A DNA stretch of 64,000 nucleotides, from positions 52,179 through 116,178 of the forward strand of contig JAEWMS010000026.1 in assembly GCA_023393115.1 (NCBI GenBank), read 5' to 3'. This document shows, piece after piece, positions 7,867 through 16,757 of the stretch; position 1 is the first letter of the stretch; the number at the start of each line of letters is the position of its first letter. The stretch comes from Bacillota bacterium. Its GTDB lineage: Bacteria; Bacillota; Clostridia; Acetivibrionales; DSM-1351. The notes beneath the pieces were generated by a model, which searched no databases, had not been told where the DNA came from, and saw only the letters and a program-made list of their open reading frames with translations. The position numbers were made by a program, and so were the translations under genes.

Positions 7867-10338
7867 TCAACTACTGCTAACATTGTCCTGGCTTATGGAC
7901 TTAACTTTGTTCACATATATATCTGTCAGTTCGTTGGTATATTCTTCTGAAAATCCTTCACTTATTACTCTGCATACTGGTTTTTCGGCATCAGGAAGTA
8001 CCAATACCCAACCCTTGTCACCAAATATCTTAACACCCTCTGTAGTTTCTATCCTGTCATGGTCATTTTCTTCAATGATGGCCCTTATGACCTTTCCTTT
8101 TGCTGACCATGGACATTTTACCTCTTTTTTAAGAATATGAAAATCCGGTATCATGTCTACCAATTGGTCAAGCCTTACCCTATGTTGAGCCATATAGTCA
8201 ATAATTTTTATTAAACCTGCAACTGCATCAAAGTTCATAGAGAAAAAATCCATACTCATTTCATCACTGGAGCATAACATTTTTTTCATGATTTCCTGGG
8301 TAGAAGTTTTTGTCCTGATAACATTTCCCTCATGTTCTCTGGCCATTCTTTCAATAACACTACTTGTATTTAAAGGTACGACAACGGTGTTTCCTCTGGT
8401 GGACTTTAAATGTATAAGGCTTATAAGTGCCATAAACAAATCATCTGAAATGACCCTTCCTTTAACATCAACAAGCATCATTTTCTCACTGGAGCTTTCG
8501 AAATAAACTCCCATATCGAATTTATTCTGTTTTACTGCCGAAGTAAGTAATTTTATCTCGGAAAACATGCTTTCGTTTCTTCTATACTGACCATACTGTT
8601 TTGAATCAATAAAGCTATAATCACAATTCAGCTCCCTTAGAATTCTTTCTAAAACCCTCTTAACAAGCTTCGATTTTACAATTATAGCCAAATTGTAATC
8701 ATGAGTCTTTGACTGAACGCTGTTCAAAATACTTTGGCTGTAAAAAACACTGTGCTCAGGGATAATCACAACAGGTTTGACTTCACCGGGCATACACCTT
8801 ATGAAATCTTCCCGTATGAAGGTGTTTTCTATTTTACGTTCTTCTCCCCTTTCGATATTGCTTCCGAAATTATTCAGAATATCAATTACAAGCATATCCT
8901 TTTCCTGACCAGATGTGGTGAAATGAATACCTCCATTAAGACCGTAGAATCTTATTGCAGACCTTGTTACCGGCAGCAGAGTTGTCCCAATATCATATAC
9001 TTCAACACCGGTAGAGAGCAAACCTGATATCAGAGAATTCTTTAACATTTTTAAAGCATCAATATCATCACAGCTTACACCGATTTTTGCATCCTTTTTA
9101 CAGATTGAGCCATAGGTTGCTCCAAGCCTGGAAACGAATTCAGGAGTAATATCTACATTTATTTCACCTAAAATCCCCCTGTTTCCAAAAAGATTTTTAG
9201 TAAATTTCGAACCCCAAACCAAATTTGAGCATACGTCTGTATCATAATCTATATTTTTATTAGGCCAAATTTTTACACCCGGCTTAACATTGGCATTTTT
9301 ACCCAAAGTACAGTTATCGCCTACCACAGAACCTTCAAAAGTAGATGCTCTTGAATTAATCTGAACCTTGTGACAGAGAACACTGCCCCTTATCTGGGCA
9401 TATCCCTTTAACACACAGCCCTTCCATGTTATGCTCTTTTTTATTGAACTGCCTTCGAACAGATGATTGTTATCTCCTATAACAGTGTAACTCCCAAGGC
9501 TGCAGCCTTCTCTTATAATAGTGTTTTTACCGATAAAAACAGGAGGTTTTATGCTTGCCTCCCTCGAAATTACTGCACCCTCACCAGCCCAGATTCCCTG
9601 GCGGATTTCCTTTGCATCTATTCTTATGTCTACTTTTCTATCCAATATATCGTTGTGTACACAAACGTAAGCTTCCAGGTCTCCAATATCACACCAGTAA
9701 TCTTCTGTAACATACCCGAACATGGGTCGGTTTTCCTTTAATAGTTCCGGAAAAACATCCTTGCTGAAATCAAACATTTGATTAGGCTTTATATAATTTA
9801 GTATCTCGGGATTCAAGACATAAATCCCGGTGTTGACAGTATCACTGAATACTTCGCCCCAGCTTGGTTTTTCCAGAAAACGTGTTATTTTCCCTGCTTT
9901 GTCGGCAACAACGACACCATATTCTATAGGGCTTTCAACTCTTTTAAGCACAAGTGTTGCAACTGCATCTCTATTCCAGTGAAAAGCAAGTGCCTTATCA
10001 AGATTTATATCTGTCAATGCATCACCACTTATTACAATAAAAGTTTCATCCAGAAATTCTTCTGCATTTTTAACACTACCGGCTGTACCCAAAGGAATAT
10101 CTTCGGTAAAATAATTCAAATTTACTCCAAACTCACTTCCATCACCAAAATAGTCTTTAATAATTTCGGGCATATACTGAAGGGTAACTGCAATATCTCT
10201 AATACCATACTTTTTTAGTAATTCAATTATATGTTCCATAACTGGTCTGTTAGCGATTGGTACCATAGGCTTAGGACGATTACAGGTTAACGGTCTTAAG
10301 CGTGACCCTTCACCGCCTGCCATAATCACAGCTTTCAT
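7867..10338 (-). CDS. Sugar-1-phosphate nucleotidyltransferase fused to a degenerate phosphohexomutase domain
   Basis: An 823-residue fusion of the mannose-1-phosphate guanylyltransferase type. Residues 1-235 are a complete nucleotidyltransferase (AVIMAGGEGSRLRPLT, RPKPMVPIANRP, SGDALTDIN, WCDIGDLEAY). Residues 250-365 are left-handed beta-helix hexapeptide repeats. From about 400 to the end the order matches a phosphomannomutase/phosphoglucomutase, but its active-site loops are altered: the phosphoserine loop reads TTSGQEK where families have TASHNP, the metal loop reads ESSSEK instead of DGDADR, and the phosphate-binding loop reads LPDAEKP instead of RPSGTEP. The transferase should be active in making NDP-sugars; the mutase part is probably inactive. 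The start at 10338 is preferred over 10347 by ribosome-site spacing (GAAAGGATGG). The sugar and nucleotide used are not determined by sequence alone. Confidence 0.9.
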   Translation of the reverse strand: MKAVIMAGGEGSRLRPLTCNRPKPMVPIANRPVMEHIIELLKKYGIRDIAVTLQYMPEIIKDYFGDGSEFGVNLNYFTEDIPLGTAGSVKNAEEFLDETFIVISGDALTDINLDKALAFHWNRDAVATLVLKRVESPIEYGVVVADKAGKITRFLEKPSWGEVFSDTVNTGIYVLNPEILNYIKPNQMFDFSKDVFPELLKENRPMFGYVTEDYWCDIGDLEAYVCVHNDILDRKVDIRIDAKEIRQGIWAGEGAVISREASIKPPVFIGKNTIIREGCSLGSYTVIGDNNHLFEGSSIKKSITWKGCVLKGYAQIRGSVLCHKVQINSRASTFEGSVVGDNCTLGKNANVKPGVKIWPNKNIDYDTDVCSNLVWGSKFTKNLFGNRGILGEINVDITPEFVSRLGATYGSICKKDAKIGVSCDDIDALKMLKNSLISGLLSTGVEVYDIGTTLLPVTRSAIRFYGLNGGIHFTTSGQEKDMLVIDILNNFGSNIERGEERKIENTFIREDFIRCMPGEVKPVVIIPEHSVFYSQSILNSVQSKTHDYNLAIIVKSKLVKRVLERILRELNCDYSFIDSKQYGQYRRNESMFSEIKLLTSAVKQNKFDMGVYFESSSEKMMLVDVKGRVISDDLFMALISLIHLKSTRGNTVVVPLNTSSVIERMAREHEGNVIRTKTSTQEIMKKMLCSSDEMSMDFFSMNFDAVAGLIKIIDYMAQHRVRLDQLVDMIPDFHILKKEVKCPWSAKGKVIRAIIEENDHDRIETTEGVKIFGDKGWVLVLPDAEKPVCRVISEGFSEEYTNELTDIYVNKVKSISQDNVSSS

Positions 10339-10558
10339 CAGATCCATCCTTTCACATTTTTGATGTAATAGTTATACTGTACAGCGAAATAAAGTGCATT
10401 TGATGAAATCCAAGGTTCAACTGATTAATAAAAAGTTGTCCCAACCTGATTTATTTTATTATTTTTACCTTAACAAAAAAAACTATTCGACCAGACTTTA
10501 TTGAAAATTTGGAAAATTATATACTTGAAATCAAAATAAATTTTTCAACATCACTTAA

Positions 10559-10933
10559 CTACAATAAATAAGATGCAATCACAAGAATAATTGTTACAAT
10601 TGAAAAACCAAAAGTTTTCCAATATCTGTAGTACAAGGCTTCAGTAATCCCATATAATGAGAATAATATCAATACAATTCTTATTGCCAGGCCGGTATAT
10701 GTGTGTAAAATATATGAAGATAATGCTACTGCGAATAGAGCTAATCCAGATATAAGCATACATATTACCTTAATCCTAATATTCTTATCCGGTAAGCCTT
10801 TTGGAAGCTCACCATGTTGTTTTATTGCCTTACTTATCCCTCCGGCTGAAGTAAGGTATGCTAGGTTCGTCACTATTTCAAAACATCCCAATGCTAATAA
10901 AAATGCTCTTATGATCTCCTGACCCCATGTCAT
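10559..10933 (-). CDS. Small integral membrane protein, partner of MarR
   Basis: A 124-residue protein with four likely transmembrane helices (about residues 5-22, 46-66, 72-90 and 100-120). A cytoplasmic-looking loop (KQHGELPKGLPDKNIRIK) lies between the first two. The start at 10933 is chosen because GAGGAGG lies 9 nt upstream; the ATG at 10963 would overlap that site. It begins 1 nt after the marR stop, so the pair is translationally close and shares the marR promoter. I do not recognise the family. By context it may be the target of the regulator, for instance a membrane protein induced by a small molecule. That is inference. Confidence 0.75.
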   Translation of the reverse strand: MTWGQEIIRAFLLALGCFEIVTNLAYLTSAGGISKAIKQHGELPKGLPDKNIRIKVICMLISGLALFAVALSSYILHTYTGLAIRIVLILFSLYGITEALYYRYWKTFGFSIVTIILVIASYLL

Positions 10934-10934
10934 A

Positions 10935-11366
10935 TTATTGTACCTCCTCTGATAAATTCTCAATAACTCTCTTTAATAAACTATACAGTTGTTGTTCTTC
11001 CTCATAGCTAAAGCCCTTAAGAGCTTTTTTAGTCACCTTCTCCGCTATTGCTTCAATTTCAACAACCATACTTTCTGCCTCAACCGTCAGATGTATCGAA
11101 TAAGAACGTTTATCTCTCGGATCAAAGTTTTTCTTAACTAACTTTTTTTCACTTAGTCTTGCTACAATTTCTCCAACTGTAACTTTGTCAGCCTTTAATT
11201 CATCAGCTATCTGAGTTTGGGAAAGGCATTTTCTTGTGTCCAGCAGTTTAATGACTGCCCATTGTGATGTTGTAATATTGTACATATCTAGATAGCTATC
11301 CATGGACCTCTTAATTAGTTTTGCGCATGAGTTAAGTAGATAACCCAGTATATCCTGTAATTCCAT
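10935..11366 (-). CDS. MarR-family transcriptional regulator
   Basis: A 143-residue winged-helix regulator. The core is typical: ITTSQWAVIKLLD (helix before HTH), LSQTQIADELKADKVTVGEIVARLSEKKLV (helix-turn-helix), and a wing with the DPRDKRSYSIHLT motif (canonical D-x-R-D-x-R), flanked by dimerisation helices. The start at 11366 has an AAAGGGG site; the ORF from 11399 would run through an operator. The gene is first in an operon with the small membrane protein. Two 16-bp dyads flank and overlap a consensus promoter upstream, which strongly suggests autorepression. The ligand is unknown. Confidence 0.93.
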   Translation of the reverse strand: MELQDILGYLLNSCAKLIKRSMDSYLDMYNITTSQWAVIKLLDTRKCLSQTQIADELKADKVTVGEIVARLSEKKLVKKNFDPRDKRSYSIHLTVEAESMVVEIEAIAEKVTKKALKGFSYEEEQQLYSLLKRVIENLSEEVQ

Positions 11367-11388
11367 TGTGTAGCCCCTTTCGAATTTT

Positions 11389-11445
11389 AGTAAGTACACT
11401 TACTATTTATATGATAAGTATACTTACTATTTTTGAGTATGTCAA
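11389..11445 (-). promoter_or_regulatory. marR promoter with two overlapping operator dyads
   Basis: On the minus strand TTGACA (11440-11445), a 17-bp spacer and TATACT (11417-11422) make a near-perfect sigma-A promoter. The dyad at 11413-11428 contains the 12-bp palindrome TAAGTATACTTA and sits on the -10 box. A second dyad AGTAAGTACACTTACT lies at 11389-11404, 24 bp away centre to centre, in the 5' leader. Spacing of about two helical turns fits two MarR dimers on one DNA face. Confidence 0.8.
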
Positions 11446-11490
11446 TAAATCCCATAGATTAAATGTGTGTTATTATGGTAAAAAATAAAA

Positions 11491-11526
11491 ATGGCAAGCA
11501 GAGTAATATTTTTCCCTGCTTGCCAT
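11491..11526 (-). terminator. Terminator hairpin
   Basis: An 11-bp perfect stem ATGGCAAGCAG / CTGCTTGCCAT (11491-11501, 11516-11526). The T-rich tail is on the minus strand, so it would stop transcripts coming leftward from the lepA-thioesterase unit through the antisense strand of the flavodoxin-like gene. Confidence 0.65.
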
Positions 11527-11620
11527 ATACTTTGTGTTACTTACATCTTAAATTATTGCCACTAAACTATTTTTTATTGTAAATACAAGTGCCTGTTCCA
11601 GCATTCTATCAGTACCTTGC

Positions 11621-12286
11621 TTAAACGTACTTAGAAATGGAAGTCCCAGAAAAAATGGAGCGACAGCAAAAGTGCTTGATGAAATTGCTTATAACCTGTC
11701 ACAGCACGAGGATGTCGAAATCCAATACACTCATATTGCAGACCTTGAGCTTTCCTTTTGTACAGGCTGTTGTAGGTGTTACGAGCTGGGAAAATGCATA
11801 TTGGAGGATGATATTGAAATACTTTCCAATCAAATTGCTGAAGTGGATGGATTGATTATCGGTTCACCGGTATACGCAAGTAATGTAACTGCGCAAACGA
11901 AGCTGCTGATAGACCGCGGACATTTTGTAATTGAACAGCTATTGAAGGACAAAGCCACATTTGCCGTTGTAACCCACGAAAATGGAGGCGGTAGCACAGC
12001 ATTATGCGTACTGAAGAGACTATTCCTGTTTTCCGGCGCAAGGTATACTATTAATCTGAGGATAAAAAAACCCTTTAATGAGAATCCATTAAAGGATAAA
12101 GTTATTATAAATAAATTACATACCAGCTCAAAGGATTTCTATAATGCAGTTTCGAGTAAAAGAACCCCCTTCATTAGAAGAGTCCTTCAAAGCATGATAT
12201 TAAATATCGGCATCAAGCCCTATGTGCTAGATAAAAAGGATAGATATACGGGCGTATTGAAAAAATGGCATGAGCTCGGGATATAA
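11621..12286 (+). pseudogene. Flavodoxin-like NADPH-dependent FMN reductase without a normal start codon
   Basis: The reading frame encodes a NADPH-dependent FMN reductase/flavodoxin-like protein (FMN-binding loop NGSPRKNGATAKVL at about 11636-11675, then LSFCTGCCRCYELGKC, DGLIIGSPVYASN and VVTHENGGGST). The first beta strand (NVL) precedes NGSPRK directly, exactly where family members begin. Yet no ATG, GTG or TTG occurs in frame between the upstream stop (11549-11551) and the FMN loop; the codon where Met is expected is TTA (11621). The GTG at 11672 lies after the FMN loop and would give a protein lacking cofactor contacts. No ribosome site is visible. The rest of the frame is intact to TAA at 12286, and converges 1 bp from the thioesterase stop. 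Either the 5' end was lost recently, or a rare codon such as ATT is used. Confidence 0.65.
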
Positions 12287-12287
12287 A

Positions 12288-12731
12288 TCAATCCTCCGGC
12301 TGAGCCTTCTCATTAAACTCCCCGGTTACAAAAAATGAAGCCTGAGCCTTTACAAGAAGCTGCTTCTGTTCATTAAATATTTCACCCGTAGCTCTCATAA
12401 TTGTCCTTCCATTGCTTATAACACGCCCAACAGCCGTAATTGTACTTCCTACGGGTGTATTCTTTAAGTAACTAACATTCATATCAATTGTAACTACTCT
12501 TTTTCCATGAGTAATACAAGCAACCCCCATAGCTATATCTGATATTGAGGCCAGAGTACCTCCGTGAACAGACCCGTACATATTACAGTGCTTATCAACT
12601 ATCTTTGAAGTATATGTTACTTCACCTTCTTTAATTGAAACTATCTCAAGTTCAAGAAAATTTTCAAGAATAGGTGTCTTATATGTTTCCTTTAAATGAT
12701 TCCCTAGCCATTCCATATATTGCTTTGACAA
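12288..12731 (-). CDS. PaaI-type hotdog thioesterase
   Basis: A 147-residue hotdog-fold acyl-CoA thioesterase of the PaaI/YbgC-like group. The central motif is MYGSVHGGTLASISDIAMGVAC, with the HGG-T pattern where family members place the catalytic Asn/Asp and helix, followed by VTIDMNVSYLKNTPVG and RTIMRATGEIFNEQKQLL. The best start is TTG at 12731, with AGGGGG 7 nt upstream; a TTG at 12761 would overlap the end of lepA. The gene follows lepA closely and is likely cotranscribed with it. The substrate is unknown; short or aromatic acyl-CoAs are typical for the family. Confidence 0.85.
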   Translation of the reverse strand: MSKQYMEWLGNHLKETYKTPILENFLELEIVSIKEGEVTYTSKIVDKHCNMYGSVHGGTLASISDIAMGVACITHGKRVVTIDMNVSYLKNTPVGSTITAVGRVISNGRTIMRATGEIFNEQKQLLVKAQASFFVTGEFNEKAQPED

Positions 12732-12753
12732 AATTAAGCCCCCTGTTAGATGA

Positions 12754-14562
12754 TCAGTCAAGTTTCAATACACTCATAAATGCTTCCTGGGGCACTTCTA
12801 CAGAACCTACCTGGCGCATACGCTTTTTACCTTCCTTCTGCTTTTCCAGCAGCTTTCTTTTTCTGGTGATATCTCCACCGTAGCATTTTGCAAGAACGTC
12901 CTTCCTGAATGCTTTAACGGTTTCACGAGCAATTATCTTACCGCCTATGCACGCCTGAATGGGTATCTCAAACATTTGCCTTGGGATGGACTCCTTAAGC
13001 TTCTCGGCCATCCTTCTGCCTCTTGAAACAGACTTTTCTCTATGGACGATAAAGGACAACGCATCAACGATTTCACCGTTCAGCATCATATCAAGCTTAA
13101 CGAGATCTGATTCCTTATAGCCAATTAGTTCATAATCAAAGGATGCATACCCCTTTGTTCTGGATTTAAGTGAATCAAAGAAGTCGTAGATTATTTCATT
13201 CAAAGGCATCTCGTAGGTCAGCATAGCTCTGCCCTCGTCAATGTAGGACATATCCTTGTATACGCCTCTTCTTTCCTGAGAAAGTTCCATAATGTTACCG
13301 ACGTATTCAGTGGGTACCATAATTGTTGCCTTGACTATTGGTTCCTCCATCATATCAATTTCAGTGACAGGAGGAAGGTTTGTGGGGTTATCTATTGTCA
13401 GAACATCACCGTTTGTGGTTGTTACCTTGTAAATAACGCTGGGTGCAGTGGTTACAAGGTCAAAGTTATACTCTCGTTCAAGTCTCTCCTGGATGATTTC
13501 CATATGAAGAAGTCCAAGGAATCCGCATCTGAAGCCGAATCCAAGTGCTACCGAAGATTCCGGCTCAAAAGTAAGTGCGGCGTCGTTAAGCTGCAGTTTC
13601 TCCAAAGCATCTCTCAAGTCTCCATATTTTGAACCATCAGCGGGATAAATTCCACAGAACACCATGGAATTAACCTTTTTATAGCCGGGCAGCGGTTCTG
13701 TAGCCGGATTATCCACTAACGTAATAGTATCACCGACTCTTGTGTCGCGGACATTCTTAATGCTTGCAGCAATATATCCGACATCCCCTGCTTTGAGTTC
13801 ATCTGCCGGAGAAAGTCCTCCCGGTCTCAGATACCCTAATTCTGTAACTACAAATTCTTTTTTAGTATACATCATACGAATGGTATCGCCGTTTCTAACG
13901 GTACCTTCCTTTACTCTCATGTATACAATTACTCCCTTGTAGCTGTCATAAAAGGAGTCAAAAATTAATGCCCTCAGTGGAGCCTCTTCATCCCCTTGGG
14001 GACATGGAATCATGTGAACAACCTTTTGAAGAACCTCTTCTATATTTATACCGTTCTTGGCCGATACCATGGGTGCTTCAGCGGCATCAAGACCAATAAC
14101 GTCTTCAATTTCCTTTTTCACAACATCCGGTTGAGCACTTGGAAGATCTATTTTATTAATAACAGGCATAATCTCCAAATCGTGTTCCAGAGCCAGGTAC
14201 ACATTGGCAAGGGTCTGAGCTTCAATTCCCTGTGCTGCGTCAACTACAAGAATAGCACCTTCACAGGCTGCGAGGCTTCTTGATACCTCATAGTTGAAGT
14301 CAACATGACCCGGAGTGTCAATCAAATTATAAATATACTCATGTCCATCCGGTGCCTGGTAAACCATTCGCACTGCCTGTGCCTTAATTGTTATACCTCT
14401 TTCTCTTTCAAGTTCCATATTGTCAAGAACCTGTTCCTGCATTTCTCTGGAAGTAAGCACTCCGGTTTTTTCCAGTAATCTATCTGCAAGAGTTGATTTC
14501 CCATGGTCTATATGAGCAATAATGCAAAAATTTCTTATATATTTTTGTCTTTCACTTGACAT
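12754..14562 (-). CDS. lepA: Elongation factor 4 (LepA), ribosome-associated GTPase
   Basis: Full-length LepA of 602 residues. G motifs: AHIDHGKSTLADRLL (G1), RERGITIKAQ (G2), DTPGHVDF (G3), NKIDLP (G4) and SAKNG (G5). Domain II, the EF-G-like domains III and V, and the LepA-specific C-terminal domain (PRQMFEIPIQACIGGKIIARETVKAFRKDVLAKCYGGDITRKRKLLEKQKEGKKRM, here only described as the family tail) are all present. LepA is proposed to aid translation under stress or initiation by back-translocating or remodelling ribosomes. The ATG has a GGTGGAGGA site. An extended -10 box (TGCTATAAT, -10 at 14613-14618) just upstream may be its promoter. Confidence 0.98.
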   Translation of the reverse strand: MSSERQKYIRNFCIIAHIDHGKSTLADRLLEKTGVLTSREMQEQVLDNMELERERGITIKAQAVRMVYQAPDGHEYIYNLIDTPGHVDFNYEVSRSLAACEGAILVVDAAQGIEAQTLANVYLALEHDLEIMPVINKIDLPSAQPDVVKKEIEDVIGLDAAEAPMVSAKNGINIEEVLQKVVHMIPCPQGDEEAPLRALIFDSFYDSYKGVIVYMRVKEGTVRNGDTIRMMYTKKEFVVTELGYLRPGGLSPADELKAGDVGYIAASIKNVRDTRVGDTITLVDNPATEPLPGYKKVNSMVFCGIYPADGSKYGDLRDALEKLQLNDAALTFEPESSVALGFGFRCGFLGLLHMEIIQERLEREYNFDLVTTAPSVIYKVTTTNGDVLTIDNPTNLPPVTEIDMMEEPIVKATIMVPTEYVGNIMELSQERRGVYKDMSYIDEGRAMLTYEMPLNEIIYDFFDSLKSRTKGYASFDYELIGYKESDLVKLDMMLNGEIVDALSFIVHREKSVSRGRRMAEKLKESIPRQMFEIPIQACIGGKIIARETVKAFRKDVLAKCYGGDITRKRKLLEKQKEGKKRMRQVGSVEVPQEAFMSVLKLD

Positions 14563-14612
14563 TCCAAATCCTCCACCAGCTTGTTAAAATCTCTTATCAT
14601 CATTAGCAATTA

Positions 14613-14671
14613 ATTATAGCATAGTCCGGCAATTCACCGCAACGGTTTTAGTTGCGGCGAATTGCGGCACT
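14613..14671 (-). promoter_or_regulatory. Hairpin and extended -10 box upstream of lepA
   Basis: A near-perfect 21-bp GC-rich inverted repeat (14623-14643 and 14651-14671, loop GGTTTTA, three mismatched positions) is followed on the minus strand by TGCTATAAT (14613-14621). The hairpin could end upstream transcription. The -10 box lacks a good -35, so an extended -10 promoter for lepA is suggested, not proven. Confidence 0.5.
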
Positions 14672-14741
14672 ATTATCTTCCTTAGCCGTTATTATCCTTT
14701 GGAAAGATTGCGATCCCTGTTATTATTACCGGAAAAAGAAG

Positions 14742-14795
14742 AAAACAGTCAACTGTCTGACGGGGGAAGAGTCCATCAAAATAATTGACTGTTTT
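14742..14795 (-). terminator. Terminator downstream of the secreted DUF3298-like gene
   Basis: Inverted repeat AAAACAGTCAA (14742-14752) and TTGACTGTTTT (14785-14795) with a long 32-nt loop, followed by a T-rich tail on the minus strand. It lies 50 bp after the stop of the gene at 14846. Confidence 0.6.
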
Positions 14796-14845
14796 TTAAT
14801 GCTTTATAATAAATAATAGCATTATTCTGGCTGACCGGTTCTTGC

Positions 14846-16288
14846 CTATTCCTTTACTTCTGTGATCCTCCAGTTCTCCTGGCCTGCTACTTTAGTAATT
14901 TTGACTTTTGTAACGGTATCCGGTTCTTTTCCTGCTGAGGTTTCCCAGTGGAAAACTATATCGAAAGAATTTTCACCCTTTTTATTAATATCATAGCTTG
15001 AAACCCATGGACTTGATACTCCGGTAACCCAGTTCAATTCTTCCAGTTCAGCCTTTTTGGCAGCCTTAAGAGTATCTGAATACAAAGCGTACTGAAGTGC
15101 TCCATTTCTCATCTCTACTGCTTCAGCATACAATTCAACAGCTTTCTCTACCGTAACGGGTTCAATAAATTTTACAATTTGCTTATCAAACAAACTTTGC
15201 TTTTCATTATCTATTTTATAAATACTTAATGCATCTCCGTAATAGAATACATCTTCCTTCAGAACTTGTGAGAAATAGTTGGATGGTACATACATGGTAT
15301 TTCCTTTTGCTTGTGGCGCTAAACCTAACTGAGTCTTTTCACCGGATTTACTTGAATAATAGCTGTTTACTTTATTTTTTATATATCCGCCGTCTACAGC
15401 CCAGCCATTATCACCACTCCATGTTACCTTGTAACCCAGCAATTCGGCTATGGGTTTCAAGGTAACCATTAATGTATAATCCTTTTCGAAGACAGTGGGC
15501 TGAGGTTTCATACTTGTCCCGTTAAACCTAACCTTATCAAGAGGTTTCGCATTTATCATCTGATTGTAAATATCACTTTTCAGAAGTCCTTTCAATTCCT
15601 TGGCGTCTATTGTAAATATGGACATTCCGCCTGCGTACGGCCTTAATTCATACAGACCGAAGTAAATAACCAGCTTATCTCCGTCAATATAGAATTTATA
15701 GTCACTGTTCATTGCTGCAACAGTTTTCTTGGCATCTTCAAAATACCACTCTTTTTCTTTATCAATCTGCTTGTATATTTTATCCAGAATGACTTTTTTG
15801 TAATTGCTGCTTGTGTTAAACAGCGAACCGAAAGTACTGTATATTTCATTTGTCTTTGTATTTACAGTATAGCTTCCAATATATGACATCCCATGAGCTC
15901 CACCTGTGTAATCATAGGAATTAAAAATCAAAGACAGAATACTTCCACTGAAATTATAGTCAAAATAGGATTCCAGTGATACTCCTATGCTGCTTACTTG
16001 TTCTTGAGCTTTTTTTTGTTGCTCCTTAATATCTTTGATTTCAACATGAGCTTCTCTTATAAACGCTACTGAATTAATATTGTTTTTTTGAAATGTATCG
16101 TTTAATTTATCCGCTGCATTAAAACCACTTAAATAAGGATAAATGATTTTAATACCTAAATCCTCTTCAGTTGTTTCGATTTTCCGAACCTCAACCTTGA
16201 CACTTTCATTAACAGAAGTCTCTGCATAAGTAGAAAAAGCAGATATAAGTAATACTAGTATCAAAACTAATGATAATATCTTTTTCAT
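14846..16288 (-). CDS. Secreted protein: DUF4163/DUF3298 (RsiV-like) plus copper-amine-oxidase-N domain
   Basis: A 480-residue exported protein with signal peptide (residues 1-22). Residues 30-245 resemble the paired DUF4163-DUF3298 region known from the RsiV anti-sigma factor/lysozyme receptor: IKIIYPYLSGF, FNSYDYTGGAHGMSYIGSYTVN and FGLYELRPYAGGMSIFTI. Residues 250-360 are a copper-amine-oxidase-N-like module (VRFNGTSMKPQPTVFEKDYTLMVTLKPIAELLG is its first half, noted for position only). A C-terminal domain (375-480) contains YAEAVEMRNGALQYAL and GVSSPWVSSYDI, a motif set seen in other clostridial and Paenibacillus surface proteins. No transmembrane anchor is seen, unlike RsiV. It starts with a GAAAGGACTG ribosome site. 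The role is probably extracellular sensing or binding; function unknown. Confidence 0.8.
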   Translation of the reverse strand: MKKILSLVLILVLLISAFSTYAETSVNESVKVEVRKIETTEEDLGIKIIYPYLSGFNAADKLNDTFQKNNINSVAFIREAHVEIKDIKEQQKKAQEQVSSIGVSLESYFDYNFSGSILSLIFNSYDYTGGAHGMSYIGSYTVNTKTNEIYSTFGSLFNTSSNYKKVILDKIYKQIDKEKEWYFEDAKKTVAAMNSDYKFYIDGDKLVIYFGLYELRPYAGGMSIFTIDAKELKGLLKSDIYNQMINAKPLDKVRFNGTSMKPQPTVFEKDYTLMVTLKPIAELLGYKVTWSGDNGWAVDGGYIKNKVNSYYSSKSGEKTQLGLAPQAKGNTMYVPSNYFSQVLKEDVFYYGDALSIYKIDNEKQSLFDKQIVKFIEPVTVEKAVELYAEAVEMRNGALQYALYSDTLKAAKKAELEELNWVTGVSSPWVSSYDINKKGENSFDIVFHWETSAGKEPDTVTKVKITKVAGQENWRITEVKE

Positions 16289-16400
16289 TACATCAGTCCT
16301 TTCTAATAATTAACAGTTTTATCTTTTGCATTTATTTCACTGTATAGCACTATCTGATGCAATGTTAACATAATAATCAGACGTATTGGTAACAAAAAAG

Positions 16401-16691
16401 TTACATATTTTTACCTGATTTACTAAATAAATTTTTCAACTTGAAGATATCTCTTTTTAGGTATTTTAAATTAACGTCATAGTTATTATTGAAAATTGAA
16501 AGTTGATAAATATCCTGACCGATTTCCTGGACTCTTACTATCTCTAATTTTGCATGACCATACAGAACATAGTTTTTGTTAATGTCCACAACAATCAGTC
16601 CGCAGCTCACAATAAATAAAAACAATATTGATACCACTAGTATTCTTAAGTTGTATAGTCTTTGATTGCGAAATCTTACTTTTCTTGCCAA
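16401..16691 (-). CDS. Small single-pass membrane protein downstream of spoIIP
   Basis: A 96-residue protein with a basic N-terminus (ARKVRFRNQRLYNLR), one transmembrane helix (about residues 18-38) and a C-terminal soluble tail rich in hydrophobic strands and lysine. The TTG at 16691 is the likely start, since GGAGG lies 5 nt before it; the TTG at 16703 overlaps this site. It follows spoIIP by about 65 bp on the same strand and shares the same ribosome-site sequence, so cotranscription and a sporulation role are plausible. I do not recognise the family. Confidence 0.65.
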   Translation of the reverse strand: MARKVRFRNQRLYNLRILVVSILFLFIVSCGLIVVDINKNYVLYGHAKLEIVRVQEIGQDIYQLSIFNNNYDVNLKYLKRDIFKLKNLFSKSGKNM

Positions 16692-16757
16692 AACTGCCTC
16701 CAAAACATTCTGATGATACTTATTTTTGACCGACAGTGTGAAATTTAGTCATTAATA

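Noticed and set aside
11637..11855. 72-residue ORF with ATG overlapping the flavodoxin-like gene
   Set aside because: It is out of frame with the flavodoxin motifs and encodes no known pattern, so it cannot supply the missing start.
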